NCBI GenBank assembly: GCA_947646735.1
Contig: CANTFK010000182.1
Location: forward strand, 248,001 to 312,000
Direction of reading: 5' to 3'
DNA length: 64,000 nucleotides
Origin: Peronospora farinosa
Taxonomy: Eukaryota > Oomycota > Peronosporomycetes > Peronosporales > Peronosporaceae
A program made the position numbers and the translations under genes. This document shows positions 1 to 9,470 of the stretch, piece by piece. The notes under the pieces were generated by a model. It did not search any database. It was not told the origin of the DNA and saw only the letters and a program-made list of their open reading frames with translations. Numbering within the stretch: position 1 is the stretch's first letter; every line of letters starts with the position of its first letter.

Positions 1-2
1 GT

Positions 3-245
3 ATTCCCGCCACCTACGTCTACGAGATGGTTAAAAAGGTGATGCAAGCCCAGACTGTCGTGCTACCCATGGTACACATTGCTGTGATCAGCAATCTCGT
101 AAACTTGATGATGAGTATCTACCTCACGTTCTTTACGTCTTTTGAATTTGACGGTGCAGCAATCGCGCGTTTGTTGTCCGTTGTGCTTACGTTGTGCTTC
201 CGTTGTGCTTCCGTTGTGCTTCCGTTGTGCTTCCGTTGTGCTTGA
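3..245 (+). pseudogene. MATE-family efflux transporter fragment, broken at a minisatellite
   Basis: The frame is open from the left edge of the window. Residues up to about position 175 read like an inner stretch of an oomycete MATE multidrug/toxin extrusion protein: a PATYVYE segment, then KKVMQAQ, then two hydrophobic helices, then FDGAAIAR. MATE proteins are 12-helix membrane antiporters that export small organic compounds against H+ or Na+. The similarity stops at position 180, where an 11-bp tandem repeat begins. The frame then translates only repeat sequence and ends at 245. No MATE-like sequence follows on the plus strand. The gene therefore looks truncated by expansion of, or recombination at, the repeat. 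The family call is from recognised motifs only, so moderate confidence. Confidence 0.55.
180..245. repeat. 11-bp minisatellite, six copies
   Basis: Six head-to-tail units of GTTGTGCTTCC; the first and last units each differ at their final bases. Because 11 is not a multiple of three, the array stays open in several frames on both strands and encodes an 11-residue period (TTEAQRKHNGS on the minus strand). It forms the junction between the MATE fragment and the minus-strand ORF to its right. Confidence 0.95.
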
Positions 246-990
246 TCCCATATTTCATGCGCAACCGACTGAAGTGTCCGGCGAAGTTTGCGACTTGCGC
301 AGGTTGGCCGATCATGACCAGGAAGGCCTTCGTATACCAGTTGATAATAAACACGAGGATCGTAGCGAGACTTAGTACATTTAAGCAACTCTGGAGATAG
401 ATGCCAAGCTTTTCGGATTCCCAGCACCATACGCTTGAGAGCACATCGTGTCCATTGCTGTGGCTAAACCAAAATCGACTCCAATAGCAGTTAGATTCAT
501 GCACATAGTCGAAAGTGCCACGCCATCCAAATACTGCTACGTCAATGGAGAATCCAAGTGGCCTATTAACGCCATACTCACCAATTGAGGGAAACCTCCA
601 GCACGTAAGTGAATGATACCACCACGCCAACGAAAATAGCTCTCGCACTCCCGTCTTGATGGCAGGGTGCACATTGCTCTCGATCTCTGCTTTAGGTAGA
701 AATCGCGACTCAAGATCAGTTTCCGAGCTTTGGATGTAGGATTGAAGCAGCGGAAGCTCCTCGCGCGCTTTGCGTGACATTTTGAGATTGCAAGCTGCAA
801 TTTCCATTGATTCGGAGCTGAAAACGATGAAGAGCGGATTGGGATTGCCATCGTGATCGTGGGACTGTCTAAGCTGCATGTAGAGTTGTACAAACTTTTG
901 GACGTCTCCGAGTCGTTGCCGGACTCTTTCGATCCAAACGGCAAGTTCACCTTCAAGCGAAGGACAACTGATATGTGACTTCATCCTCAA
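187..990 (-). CDS. Hypothetical membrane protein, 267 aa, C-terminus within the minisatellite
   Basis: I do not recognise this protein. The first 120 residues are hydrophilic. Residues about 120-175 are rich in Trp and Tyr, with a GWRGTFDY stretch. Residues about 200-225 form one convincing transmembrane helix (LATILVFIINW). The last ~15 residues are encoded by the 11-bp repeat, so the natural C-terminus has probably been lost or replaced. The ATG at 990 is simply the first Met of the open frame. Upstream, the minus strand at about 1300-1400 has a Val/Thr-rich hydrophobic stretch that could be an earlier exon, but I could not find a convincing splice. It may be a gene remnant, not a functional gene. 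Confidence 0.3.
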   Translation of the reverse strand: MRMKSHISCPSLEGELAVWIERVRQRLGDVQKFVQLYMQLRQSHDHDGNPNPLFIVFSSESMEIAACNLKMSRKAREELPLLQSYIQSSETDLESRFLPKAEIESNVHPAIKTGVRELFSLAWWYHSLTCWRFPSIGEYGVNRPLGFSIDVAVFGWRGTFDYVHESNCYWSRFWFSHSNGHDVLSSVWCWESEKLGIYLQSCLNVLSLATILVFIINWYTKAFLVMIGQPAQVANFAGHFSRLRMKYGIKHNGSTTEAQRKHNGSTT

Positions 991-2119
991 AGCGTCGCAG
1001 AGACTCTAGCATTGCTGAGCTTCTTGATTTGATTTCTCTGCGTTCGATATCCACGACGTTGCACTGATGTTGTCACCCAGAGACTCCAGCCTAAAAGTAT
1101 TGTACTTAAAGAACTGGTTCGCCATAGCATCGTTTTTCTCCATGAGCTTGGCGTCCTGTATCGTTGGCCGTTGTAACTTGATCTGCTTGGAGTGTTTTGG
1201 AGCTGTGCTGGTCGCTTCAGTACTCGGTCGACAGTTTCGATGCTTAATTTGGGCTTTGGCTTGGGCTATAGGATACGGAACGGACGTTTTGCAGCTGTGG
1301 TTTCGTATAAAGCTGCGATTGTCACTACTACCACTGGAACTGTCACCACCAATGTCCCAGCACCGGATTTATCGTCCTCACCACAATTGACCACGGTCAT
1401 TCTTGGCTACTCGTGAGTTGAGCACTGGAATATGGTATGGGCGGTTGAAGTTCAAAACTTCGAGGTGCTTTACGGGTCTGAAATTGGTAAGTAGCTGCGT
1501 TCATATGGATTGAAATCTACACTTGGCTAAGCGATGGCGAGAAATGCACAAAGCACGACAAGATTAGTTTTAATTTGAGAACTATGTGTAGAATAGTGAT
1601 ACGGTGTAGGAAGAGTCGCGTCCTTGATTGATAGGGTACTTTTCGTTCCTGGAAGGACTAAAATGCATTCAAAAAAGTTCTGTTTTCTTATGTTCATCTC
1701 GATGTCTCGGTTGATGGTCAACTTTTGATACATTCACAACAATATGATCACTTTTTTCGATTAAAGACGTGTCCATCGAGAGCTATCATGATGACGTTGC
1801 GCCCAGCGAACCGCATTTGGAATAAAAAAATAGTCATGCCCGCAAAATAATAATACCGTTTTGTACTAAAAATATGCCTTGTAATGCCGATATATATACT
1901 GTACCACATAGTTCTGTTATGCCATATGTATAGTATACGCTTTTTCTTATTTTCTCATCTTTTGAGGTATTTTTTTTAGTCTGTGATGAAGTGGTCTATT
2001 TTCATTTCTCCTTTTAATTTATATTGTCTTGGATGTCAATTGTATACCAATTTGATTGGTATATGTGAGCCACATAATCCTAAGATACGCGCAATTGTCA
2101 TCACTCACCACGTAATAGG
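991..2119. other. No gene recognised; AT-rich from about 1,740
   Basis: Only short frames with no recognisable similarity. The right half (1740-2050) is AT-rich with T-runs and is the upstream region of the phospholipase gene that starts at 2120. Confidence 0.5.
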
Positions 2120-3103
2120 ATGGTCTTCTGTCGTTTGTTCCTGGTCTGCTGCGCACTGTGGGTCGGCATTGCCGCTTCATCACTGGACTTTCCTGACCTA
2201 AGCAGCTACAGTCTACCATGTGAACCATTCTCGTGTCGTCCGAAACGAGCTCCCGCTCCAGTCAAGTGAGCCTAAAGTAAAAAAAGGTTTCTAGATGGCT
2301 ACCTTTTATGTCTCATTTGCTTTGCTGTCTTTTGCAGAGACTTTGAGTTTACGTCCAATGGCTGTGGTACATCTGGTATGTCCATTAGTGCGAGTAAAGA
2401 CTTTCAAGAGTGCTGTGATTGGCACGATGCGGTACGTCCCAGTCGTATAGTTATGATGATCATAACAGCTGTTTCAAATTGAAAACTGAGACAAGACATT
2501 GTTTGTTACAGTGTTATAGTGTTTGCGGGATGCCAAAAGCCACCTGTGAAAAACGACTTCAAAAATGTATGAAGGCTAAATGCAGAGAGCTCCGGAGTTA
2601 CAAGAAACGTGAAGAGTGCGTCTCTACCGCCAAAATCTTTTACATTGGTGCGAATGTACGTGGACCACATCAACTGTCATTTTCTTGGTGTTTGGTCCAC
2701 TTAGTGGCTTTATTTTATGGTCGTTTTTCTTTTGCTCAATTAGATGGTTGGGTGTCCGGCATACGAAGATGCACAGAAAGAAGCATGTGAATGTGTGCCA
2801 ACTGATCATGCAGCTTTTGCTACTCGTGAGCGTGTGAAGTATTTTCTTAAAAAGAATGGTGCTCCGGAAGCTGATGTTGAAGAAGAAGCTATTGATGCAT
2901 TACTGGAAAAGTACAAGGAAGATGAACCGACAATGTTTCTACGACTGTTGAAAAAGTATCCAAAGGCTCTTAAGACGGACTTGACCAAGACTAATTTTAT
3001 GGACGATATTGTCAATAGTGTGGACACGGACCTCAAGAAGAAAAAGAAAAAGGGAATTCAGATTGAAAAGGAGGTGCCTGTGGACGAACACGAAGAGCTC
3101 TGA
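2120..3103 (+). CDS. Secreted group XII-like phospholipase A2, four exons, 247 aa
   Basis: Exons 2120-2265, 2338-2431, 2512-2655 and 2744-3103, joined by GT-AG introns of 72, 80 and 88 bp, give one frame from ATG to TGA. The N-terminus (MVFCRLFLVCCALWVGIAAS) is a signal peptide. Next comes the Ca2+-binding-type loop NGCGTSG, and then the catalytic core CCDWHDACYSVCG, matching the secretory PLA2 signature CCxxHDxCY. His is the catalytic base and the adjacent Asp binds Ca2+. Further cysteines (CEKRLQKC, GCPAY, ACEC) fit the group XII pattern. Group XII PLA2s hydrolyse sn-2 acyl chains of phospholipids outside the cell. The C-terminal ~90 residues are Lys/Glu-rich and resemble nothing I know. 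Intron 2 falls between HDA and CY, splitting the active site. The 3' end converges on TAF10, 77 bp away. Confidence 0.85.
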
Positions 3104-3180
3104 TTGTCTTTTCCCCACTCTAGTAACTGGAAGCCCAATTATAGTGTTTTCTTACCACCAAGAGAGAGTTCTCCCTTCAT

Positions 3181-3658
3181 TTAGTTTGTGGGTTTTTCTA
3201 CCACGTCACTTACATACTCAGGTCTGCAGATATTCACTCCATATTCCTTTAAACTCGCTGCAAGGTCTTCCATTGTTAGGACTGCACGACTGGCATTGGG
3301 TGAAATACCATCAGATGGCTGCACGGCTGTTAATAACGTGCCTGTGGTCGTGGATGACGTAGCTTGTGACCGGATACGTTGGTACTGCATTGCATCGTGC
3401 GTCACGTCCAGCAGGAACTTGTGTGCTACTAATGAGATCAGCCGCGTGCTAGGCGAGACAAATAGGGTAAAAAATAGAGTTAACGCTATTTTAATGCAAG
3501 AAAAGGTTTTTATAAAATACAGTACCGACATACATGCGCACGTCGTTCGTTGCAAATCCAGTTTGCTGCAGGTAGAATTCAACCAGCTCGTCCGGGACAG
3601 TAGGCGAATATTGCGTCATGACCGCTAAGAAAGCATCGAGCTGCGTTGCTTCCGCCAT
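3181..3658 (-). CDS. TAF10: TFIID/SAGA subunit TAF10, two exons, 130 aa
   Basis: Exon 1 runs from 3658 down to 3534 and exon 2 from 3448 to 3181; the 85-bp intron is GT-AG and restores one frame. The product contains the TAF10 histone-fold signature: a first helix LDAFLAVMTQY, the loop SPTVPDELVEFYL, then GF...DVR, and after the splice RLISLVAHKFLLDVTHDAMQY. TAF10 is a histone-fold partner of TAF3/TAF8 in TFIID and of SPT7 in SAGA and works in the nucleus in RNA polymerase II transcription. The length is close to that of the conserved domain alone, so this is a compact TAF10 without the long N-terminal extension of animals. I chose Met at 3658 because it directly precedes the conserved fold; an in-frame Met upstream (3769) is possible. 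Confidence 0.88.
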
Positions 3659-4861
3659 GGTCTTCCGTAAGGACGATCTAATCGGTATTATAATGCTAAG
3701 CTTCGGTCGACATTCGTACAACATGTCTTCCATCGACCCAATCAACGGAGAGAAAAGCCCTCTCTTCAATTAGAAAAACTACTGTACTGTTTGATGTCGC
3801 TTCAAAACTCGTGGACGTAAAGGGGTTCGTTGACTAGTTGGTATACAGTACGCCAAGTCAGTGCTAAGGTTTTAATTGCAAGTTCATTACAAATCAAGGT
3901 ATCAGTTTGAAACAGATGACGCCCTGGAATGCAGCTGCAGGATTGCATGTCATTATGATGGGTAAGTTTCTTAGTAAAAGAACCAACGTCAACAGCTCAG
4001 CAAAGGCCTGGACCATTGCAGCGAGTGTGGACAACGTGTTCGCTATTTTCGACACTGCACGAGGCTCTACGCCGGACCAACTAGCAGAAGATGAACATAC
4101 AAAGGATGATCATACGTATACTGTCCGCCGATTCATGGACGCAATGAGTCGGTTCTCACAATATGCGGATCCCTGACGCAGCGGCCGTGTCGTCGGCGCT
4201 GCATTATGGAATCGCGTAGTGCACGTCGAATGGAGTACCATATAAGCAAATGTCGAAAAATTTGCACTGCAGTCGCGCGGGCTTGCAGCACAGTGATCGC
4301 TGCAAACTTGCGGGATGTGTCAGTGTCTTTAAACTGCAGAAAGTAGCGCTCGTCTACTTGATTCTGGCATCATGGCGATACACTTCAACGACTTCAGTTG
4401 TAGGGAAGCGACATCATTTGCTCTCGACCCCACGCCAGTTTCTGCGAATTTAAAATGGAATTTGGCGAGTAGACGCTTCTTCAGTCTGTCAATGCCTTTT
4501 AAGACCTCCCACAGAGCTTAAGCATGCATTGCTTATTACGAGTGTGACCAGTTTCACTCACGATAGCCTTTGCAAGGACAAAGGCTTCGGTATATCTCAA
4601 GCTACGTCTGCAGGAGCAGTTCGCCTGAAGGGTTTATTATCATGTGTTTGCAGCATGACTCAGCGCACTGCGCGACAGCTCCAACAGGTTGGAAAGAGAC
4701 TCGTCGCGGCAATGAGTGCTGTGGAAGCAGGTTGTCCCCTGCTTCCGAGGTTGTCACCTCTCGAACCGTATCCCAGTTTGGCATGAACAGAAGAGAAAAG
4801 AATCAAAAATGTGTGGAGACTCTTTATGTTTTCTAGCTGTTCGAAAGCCTTTACACTGTAC
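3659..4861. other. No intact gene; decayed sequence
   Basis: Contains a plus-strand frame at 3907-4176 (89 aa, no recognised similarity) and short frames to 4836, all interrupted. Translated fragments around 4200-4330 look protein-like (ALHYGI, HVEWSTI, STVIAANLRDVSVSL) but shift frame repeatedly. It may be another pseudogene whose parent I cannot name. Confidence 0.35.
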
Positions 4862-5288
4862 TGCACAACATTAAGTCTTATGGACTTGGCCGAGCCGATG
4901 AGGTTTTGCAAATAGACTGAGGTCAATGGTAGACCACCATCTCGTCCTGCTGCTTGACCTTAGCAATCTGGAGATGTGATGAAAATGCATGGGTCTCATG
5001 GCCTGCTGTCCAGGGTCGCCGATCCTGACGTAATACTTGCCGTCTTCTTGAAGGACCTTGAGGCTGGCGATGTCTTGGCGAATGCAAATCTGCGGTTCCC
5101 TTTAGCCATGAGCACCACTAGCACGGTGTGTTCTCCGTCATCTTGGACGTTCGGTCGTTGATTGCCTTGCAGAACACCATCATATTAATGGTGAAAGGAC
5201 CTAGCGTCTGGCCGATGGCCAGTGACGGAGTCGCTTTTTTACCGGACATCACACAGAGTTGGTCCACAGCCTTGACTGTGACGGACAT
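4862..5288 (-). pseudogene. Mitochondrial ribosomal protein uL11 (L11) pseudogene
   Basis: Reading the minus strand from ATG at 5288, the first ~55 codons match bacterial/mitochondrial L11: SGKKATPSLAIGQTLGPF, then INMMVFCKAINDRTSKM. This corresponds to the conserved AGKA.P.PP.G.ALG..G.NIM.FCK.FN.RT block. The frame then hits a stop. The rest of L11 continues in other frames: VLMAKGNRRFAFAKTSPAS, then KKTAS..SGS, then the C-terminal IAKVKQQDE and ICK..GSAKS motifs, ending near 4865. L11 binds the GTPase-associated region of large-subunit rRNA. At least two or three frameshifts and in-frame stops make the copy dead. There are no obvious introns, so it could be a retrocopy, but I see no poly(A) tail. 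Confidence 0.75.
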
Positions 5289-5291
5289 GTT

Positions 5292-5605
5292 GGTTCCTTA
5301 ATGAATCTGACGACGGAGATGACGGAAGATGATAACTACGTTTGCAGAAAGACGCTATGCATTAGATGCAAAAAGCAGTGAAGTTTGGAACGCTTTGTGA
5401 ATTCAGGTCACGAGACCTTGGGAATACCTTTTGCTGTTAGGAAAAGGGCACGATGGCGAAGGTCTTGGTCCGAAGTGTTTTACGGACTACTCCGGTCTCG
5501 TTCTGGCACAATTGACAAACCACGTGCGTGTCTCCGACAACACCGTATTAGATTCTTGCACTTTCCCGTTAAGATGGTATATATGTAGCAAAAATATATT
5601 TTTAT
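5292..5605. other. No gene seen
   Basis: Short unconvincing frames only. This lies downstream of the RXLR effector gene and upstream of the L11 pseudogene. Confidence 0.5.
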
Positions 5606-6157
5606 TTATTCACGAAACTTGTTTAGAGCCTTGTCCAATATTTTTGCGAATACGTGGCCAGAATTTATTTTGTCATCCGAATTTCTACCCTCATTGAGTA
5701 TGTTCACGTAATGCATCCATGCGGTAAATTTGACGCTTTCCGTTACGCCTAAATCAAGCGGATTTAGACCCAAGTTATAGAAGGCTTGTTCTGCATTAAT
5801 GGGGAGCCATGATCGGAGAATCGAGTCTAGGCCTTGCCATGGTTTCGAACTTGAACTTGGATATTTTGTTTTATTATTCAACATCGAATTAATTTGGTCC
5901 AGTCCGCTCAGATGTTTAAAAGTCGTCCCCGATGACTCTGCTACACTCCTTACGACATCTTCAGCTGTATCTTCATATGCAACGTTAAGATCAAAAGGGC
6001 GTACCCTTTCTTCTTCGTCAAGTCCAAGCTTGTCCGACTTCGACCTTAAATGTCTCTTGTTGAGGACTTCCGGGTTGCTCCGGGATGGCACTGCATGCGA
6101 GCTAGCGACTTGACAAGCAGCCATAGCCACACATATTGTGGTGTAGTGAAGGCGCAT
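5606..6157 (-). CDS. RXLR-dEER effector candidate, 183 aa
   Basis: The N-terminal ~22 residues (MRLHYTTICVAMAACQVASSHA) form a signal peptide. An RHLR motif lies at residues 35-38 and a DEEER cluster at 47-51, giving the canonical signal peptide-RXLR-dEER order and spacing of oomycete host-translocated effectors. The C-terminal domain (about 55-183) carries a Trp-containing helix region (SILRSWLPINAEQAFYNLG, then FTAWMHYVNIL) that resembles a single WY-type fold unit. Such proteins are secreted from haustoria and act inside plant cells, often suppressing immunity; the actual target is unknown. There are no introns. The gene stands alone between decayed sequences, typical for effector loci. 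Confidence 0.85.
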   Translation of the reverse strand: MRLHYTTICVAMAACQVASSHAVPSRSNPEVLNKRHLRSKSDKLGLDEEERVRPFDLNVAYEDTAEDVVRSVAESSGTTFKHLSGLDQINSMLNNKTKYPSSSSKPWQGLDSILRSWLPINAEQAFYNLGLNPLDLGVTESVKFTAWMHYVNILNEGRNSDDKINSGHVFAKILDKALNKFRE

Positions 6158-7038
6158 ACTTTTCGATGGCTTGCGGAGTTCTTGAGCTGTCGAGACAAAT
6201 GGAAAGTGACGTCAGAGGGAATGAGTCTCTCGAAACGTCAAGTATACGGTTCAATATCTGTCGTACCTTTGAATGAAAGCAGTTTACGGATGGGCAAGAA
6301 GCACTTGTTCTTCTATATACTGTCTGCTAATCTTATACTTATACTTTTATTATATAAGAACGGGTAAAAAAGACTATAACACTGATTACTGAGGAGATAC
6401 CTGCAATTTGCATTAGTATTCACCTCCTTGAGGCACACTAATGGCGCGTAGTGATTAAACACTTCAACAAGTAGTCTCAAGTTGATTCTCGCTGTGTCTA
6501 TGCGCAAATTGATGTAGATTCGGAGGCAAATAATCGCTCTTCAAAGCCAAACAAAAGAGTATGATGTTCGTGAAAGAATGCATTGTTGAAAAGTAGTGGG
6601 AAACTTTGAAAGCCCGCGATGGACCATTTATCATTCGCATGGATGAGCCAAATACAACACCAACGAAATGTCTATGTCAGAGGCATGGCCGCAACTGGCT
6701 TTGACGGATTGGTATGTCCGTATATAAAGGAGAATGTCTTAGCTTAGTACCCTGTCTATCCAATCTTGTCGACACAACACAGCCAACAGAAACGTCCTCT
6801 AAAGAAAAAAGACAACTTGGAACCTCATCCATGTATGACAGAAATGATGTGTCTCCGCATATAACATGTAAACTTGTCGAGTGGAATTGGCAGTCCAATT
6901 CTCAGCACTCCTAAATATTCATCTTCTATTTCTGCACGTACTATACCGGCTCAGATTGACCGATACTCTGCCAGAAAGATCACTGCCATCCTGTTTATGA
7001 TCAGTTCTCGTGTGTTTGTAGCCTTCTTCATGATGTGC
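6158..7038. other. No gene recognised
   Basis: Effector 5' region and non-coding sequence up to the hAT element. Short frames at 6677-6914 on both strands have no recognisable similarity. Confidence 0.5.
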
Positions 7039-7046
7039 CTTAGTAC

Positions 7047-8165
7047 TAGAGGTGGTACCCAGACTCAGACTCAGTGGGTAATTACCCGTACCCAGACTCA
7101 TGGGTTGGGTATGGGTAATTGGCCTCAATTACCCAGCTTACCCATGGGTACCCATGGGTAAATGTACCAAATTTCTGAGACATACATCAGACACACCTGC
7201 TCGTATTATTTTAAAACTGTTTAATGTGTTAATGACTCATTACGCCTTTTTTAATGAAAGTCTACCGCACATATGATGCAAAGCAACTGGAGCCGGTGGC
7301 GCAGGCCATGCTAAGCAAACTTAAGAAATATATATCAAGCTGGCGTTTAAACAAGATGCAAACTTCTTTGCAACGGTGTTAGATCCAAGATGGAATATTA
7401 GCTGGTTCAAAAACCTCGACGAAGGGCCAAAGCAATTTTGGGCTCTTGGCCATAGCCCACAAGCAATTGAGTTGCTTTTTGTGGGTGCAGCATACAGTCA
7501 TCAGAAGTCATAAGAAGAAATTCCGCCTCCGCCACCTGTCAACATTTGTAACGACAAGAGCGATGACGACATGAAGCCACACGTCTTCGCATTTGCTGAA
7601 GGCAGAGTTCTACAGATCGCAGTGAGCAAAGTCGAGGAAAAAGCTCAATCTTATTTTGCTCTTTCGCCTGTTCACATACACTAATTGCCATTGGAGTGGT
7701 GAGCACTGCATCAGCTGTAATTCCCAACACTTGCAAGAATGGCAAGATTTTATCTGGCCATCCCCGCGTCTTCAACTCCGTCTGAGAGAGGTTTCGCTCA
7801 AGGTAGAAATACTTACAGGTAGAACAGAACTTCGCTTTCCCCTAAAAGCTTGGAGAGGCTTCTGTGCCTCAAGAATTGGATAATGACACAGGGTCACGTT
7901 TTTTTGTCGGCAAGGGACTAGTGTTTTCCTTTGTCAGCTCGCTTGAGTTTTCCAGTGGGAGACGTAGAGTGTGGATACTTATATTACCAATTTTCATTAT
8001 GCTTTTCTCCCTTTCATATTTTTTAATAGTCCGCATGTTTATTGCGCGGGTAACATGGGTAATTACCCGCGGGTATGAGTTTAAGTCGTGGGTAATGAAA
8101 TTTGAATGAGTCTGAGTCGTGGGTAAACGCAATTACCCAACCCAGACTCATGGGTACCACCTTTA
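7047..8165 (+). mobile_element. hAT-superfamily DNA transposon, 1,119 bp, with 8-bp target duplication
   Basis: The ends are imperfect terminal inverted repeats: TAGAGGTGGTACCCA on the left and the complement of TAAAGGTGGTACCCA on the right. They are flanked by an exact 8-bp direct repeat, CTTAGTAC, at 7039-7046 and 8166-8173, the target-site length of hAT elements. The ~110 bp inside each end are packed with GGGTAA/TTACCC and ACCCAGACTCA motifs in both orientations, including a self-complementary ACCCATGGGT cluster at 7139-7160. Such subterminal repeats are the usual hAT transposase binding sites. Internal sequence holds only the C-terminal part of a transposase with stops. The element is therefore a non-autonomous internal deletion or a dead copy. 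Confidence 0.88.
7345..7883 (+). pseudogene. hAT transposase C-terminal remnant
   Basis: Within the hAT element, one frame near 7347 reads KQDANFFATVLDPRWN, matching the catalytic-domain segment of hAT transposases around the ATxLDPR motif. Near 7770-7883 another stretch reads STPSERGFAQGRN, then LSPKSLERLLCLKNWI, matching the hAT dimerisation domain (SERxFS ... R..L.P..VE.L..L..N). Stop codons and at least one frame change separate the two. The N-terminal BED zinc finger and the first catalytic residues are absent. Confidence 0.75.
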
Positions 8166-8324
8166 CTTAGTACTAATTTTACCCGCCTGCATTCTCGGTG
8201 TGGTACCTTTCCCGTTAGATTGGTGGTGGCCGTTGAACTTGTGCGCAGGCCTGCAAGTCTCTTCATCCGTCGTGTGAACGTCTGGCCTACGTCTGCATCT
8301 ACGTATGTGTCTTCTCTTTACCGT

Positions 8325-9470
8325 GCTTTCTTTTCTCAGGTGAAAGGCACAGGCCAGCCGCGTGCTGAAGTCGAACGCAAGCGTTACAAGACGCTCGCTC
8401 GGCGATGCGTTTAATACTCGCGACAAGAGCAACGTGTTAAAGGACAAGCGTCTCGGACCTGACATGGTCCATGAAGGATAAGATGATGGCTTGGTGTTAG
8501 ACGGGCCGTGCAAGCGCAAGATGCGCAACGCGTCGACGTTGCGTGCGCTACACGGCTCAGACTCGGAGCAAGAAGGACACGAGACTGCGCCATTCTTAAC
8601 GCACAAAGGTGCAAAAATTACGGACGATGAATACGGTATTTTCGATGTGACCGGATTATCGGACGAGGAGGACGACTCGGAAGAAGGTGGACAGATATTG
8701 ACTGCAAACTTTACTTCGGAGGTGGGAAGGAAGACCGCCGATGCACCAGCAACTAAGAAAGAAATGAGAAGAGGAAGATATACAAAGATGTGATGCAAAG
8801 GTTATGATGAAGGCAAACTGTACAAAGCGGAGCGGCAAAAGGAAATGAAACTTGCACGAAGGGGAAACAGAACAAATGAGCTGAAGGGCTTGCGGATCTG
8901 TGTGGACTGCTCGAGTTCTGTCCTACGCGTGCTAATGGCAAGGGAGTGATACCATGAGCTGATAGACGACGTTGACAAAAATGACGCGGGAATTTGTCTT
9001 TGAGGCTAAGGCAACGGAGCGACGAATGTCGCCGGAGGAGACTGCTGCGAAGGAACGTGACCGTCTTGTTTAACTTGAAAAGGTACGTGTGTTGCGTATG
9101 CACAGTGCTGATGCTGATGACGTTGACAGCAACGACACAGGAAAGCACAAGAGGCAGAAGGGTAAGAAGAAAGCAAAAAAGGACAAACTCACAGTTTATC
9201 GTGATGCCGCTACCATTGACGATCTAATTGACGTCTACGCAGTCTATCATCGTTTTGCTGCTGATGCTGAAGAAGAAGGGGTGGACGAAGAGCCGAGGAT
9301 GGAGATGAATAATGAGGAAATTGGGTAAGAGCAAGGAGGAAGAAACCGAGGCATAATCCGTAAGAATTCGGACATTGGGAATGAAGTCATGGTGCAAATG
9401 GAAAAAGCACGGGAAGAGGAAAAAGAGGAGATGCAGGATACAAGACATTCGTCGCTGGTCGAAGAATAAA
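8325..9470 (+). pseudogene. NOP14 (nucleolar 40S biogenesis factor) pseudogene
   Basis: Pieces of NOP14 appear in order but in changing frames. FNTRDKSNVLKDKRLGPDM is near 8408-8470. An acidic segment with FLTHKGAKITDDEYG, then SDEEDDSEEGG, is at 8590-8690. LYKAERQKE is near 8818. REFVFEAKATERRMSPEE, then TAAKERDRL, is at 8982-9070, followed by the Lys-rich KGKKKAKKDK and an acidic tail. NOP14 belongs to the U3/SSU processome that matures 18S rRNA in the nucleolus. At least five frame changes and several stops are visible and the C-terminal half is missing, so this copy is dead. It starts less than 200 bp to the right of the hAT element. Confidence 0.7.

Noticed and set aside
7047..8165. Possible CRISPR-like array because of regular GGGTAATTACCC repeats
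   Set aside because: Repeats are in both orientations, clustered at the two element ends and without unique spacers; they are transposon subterminal repeats in a eukaryotic genome.
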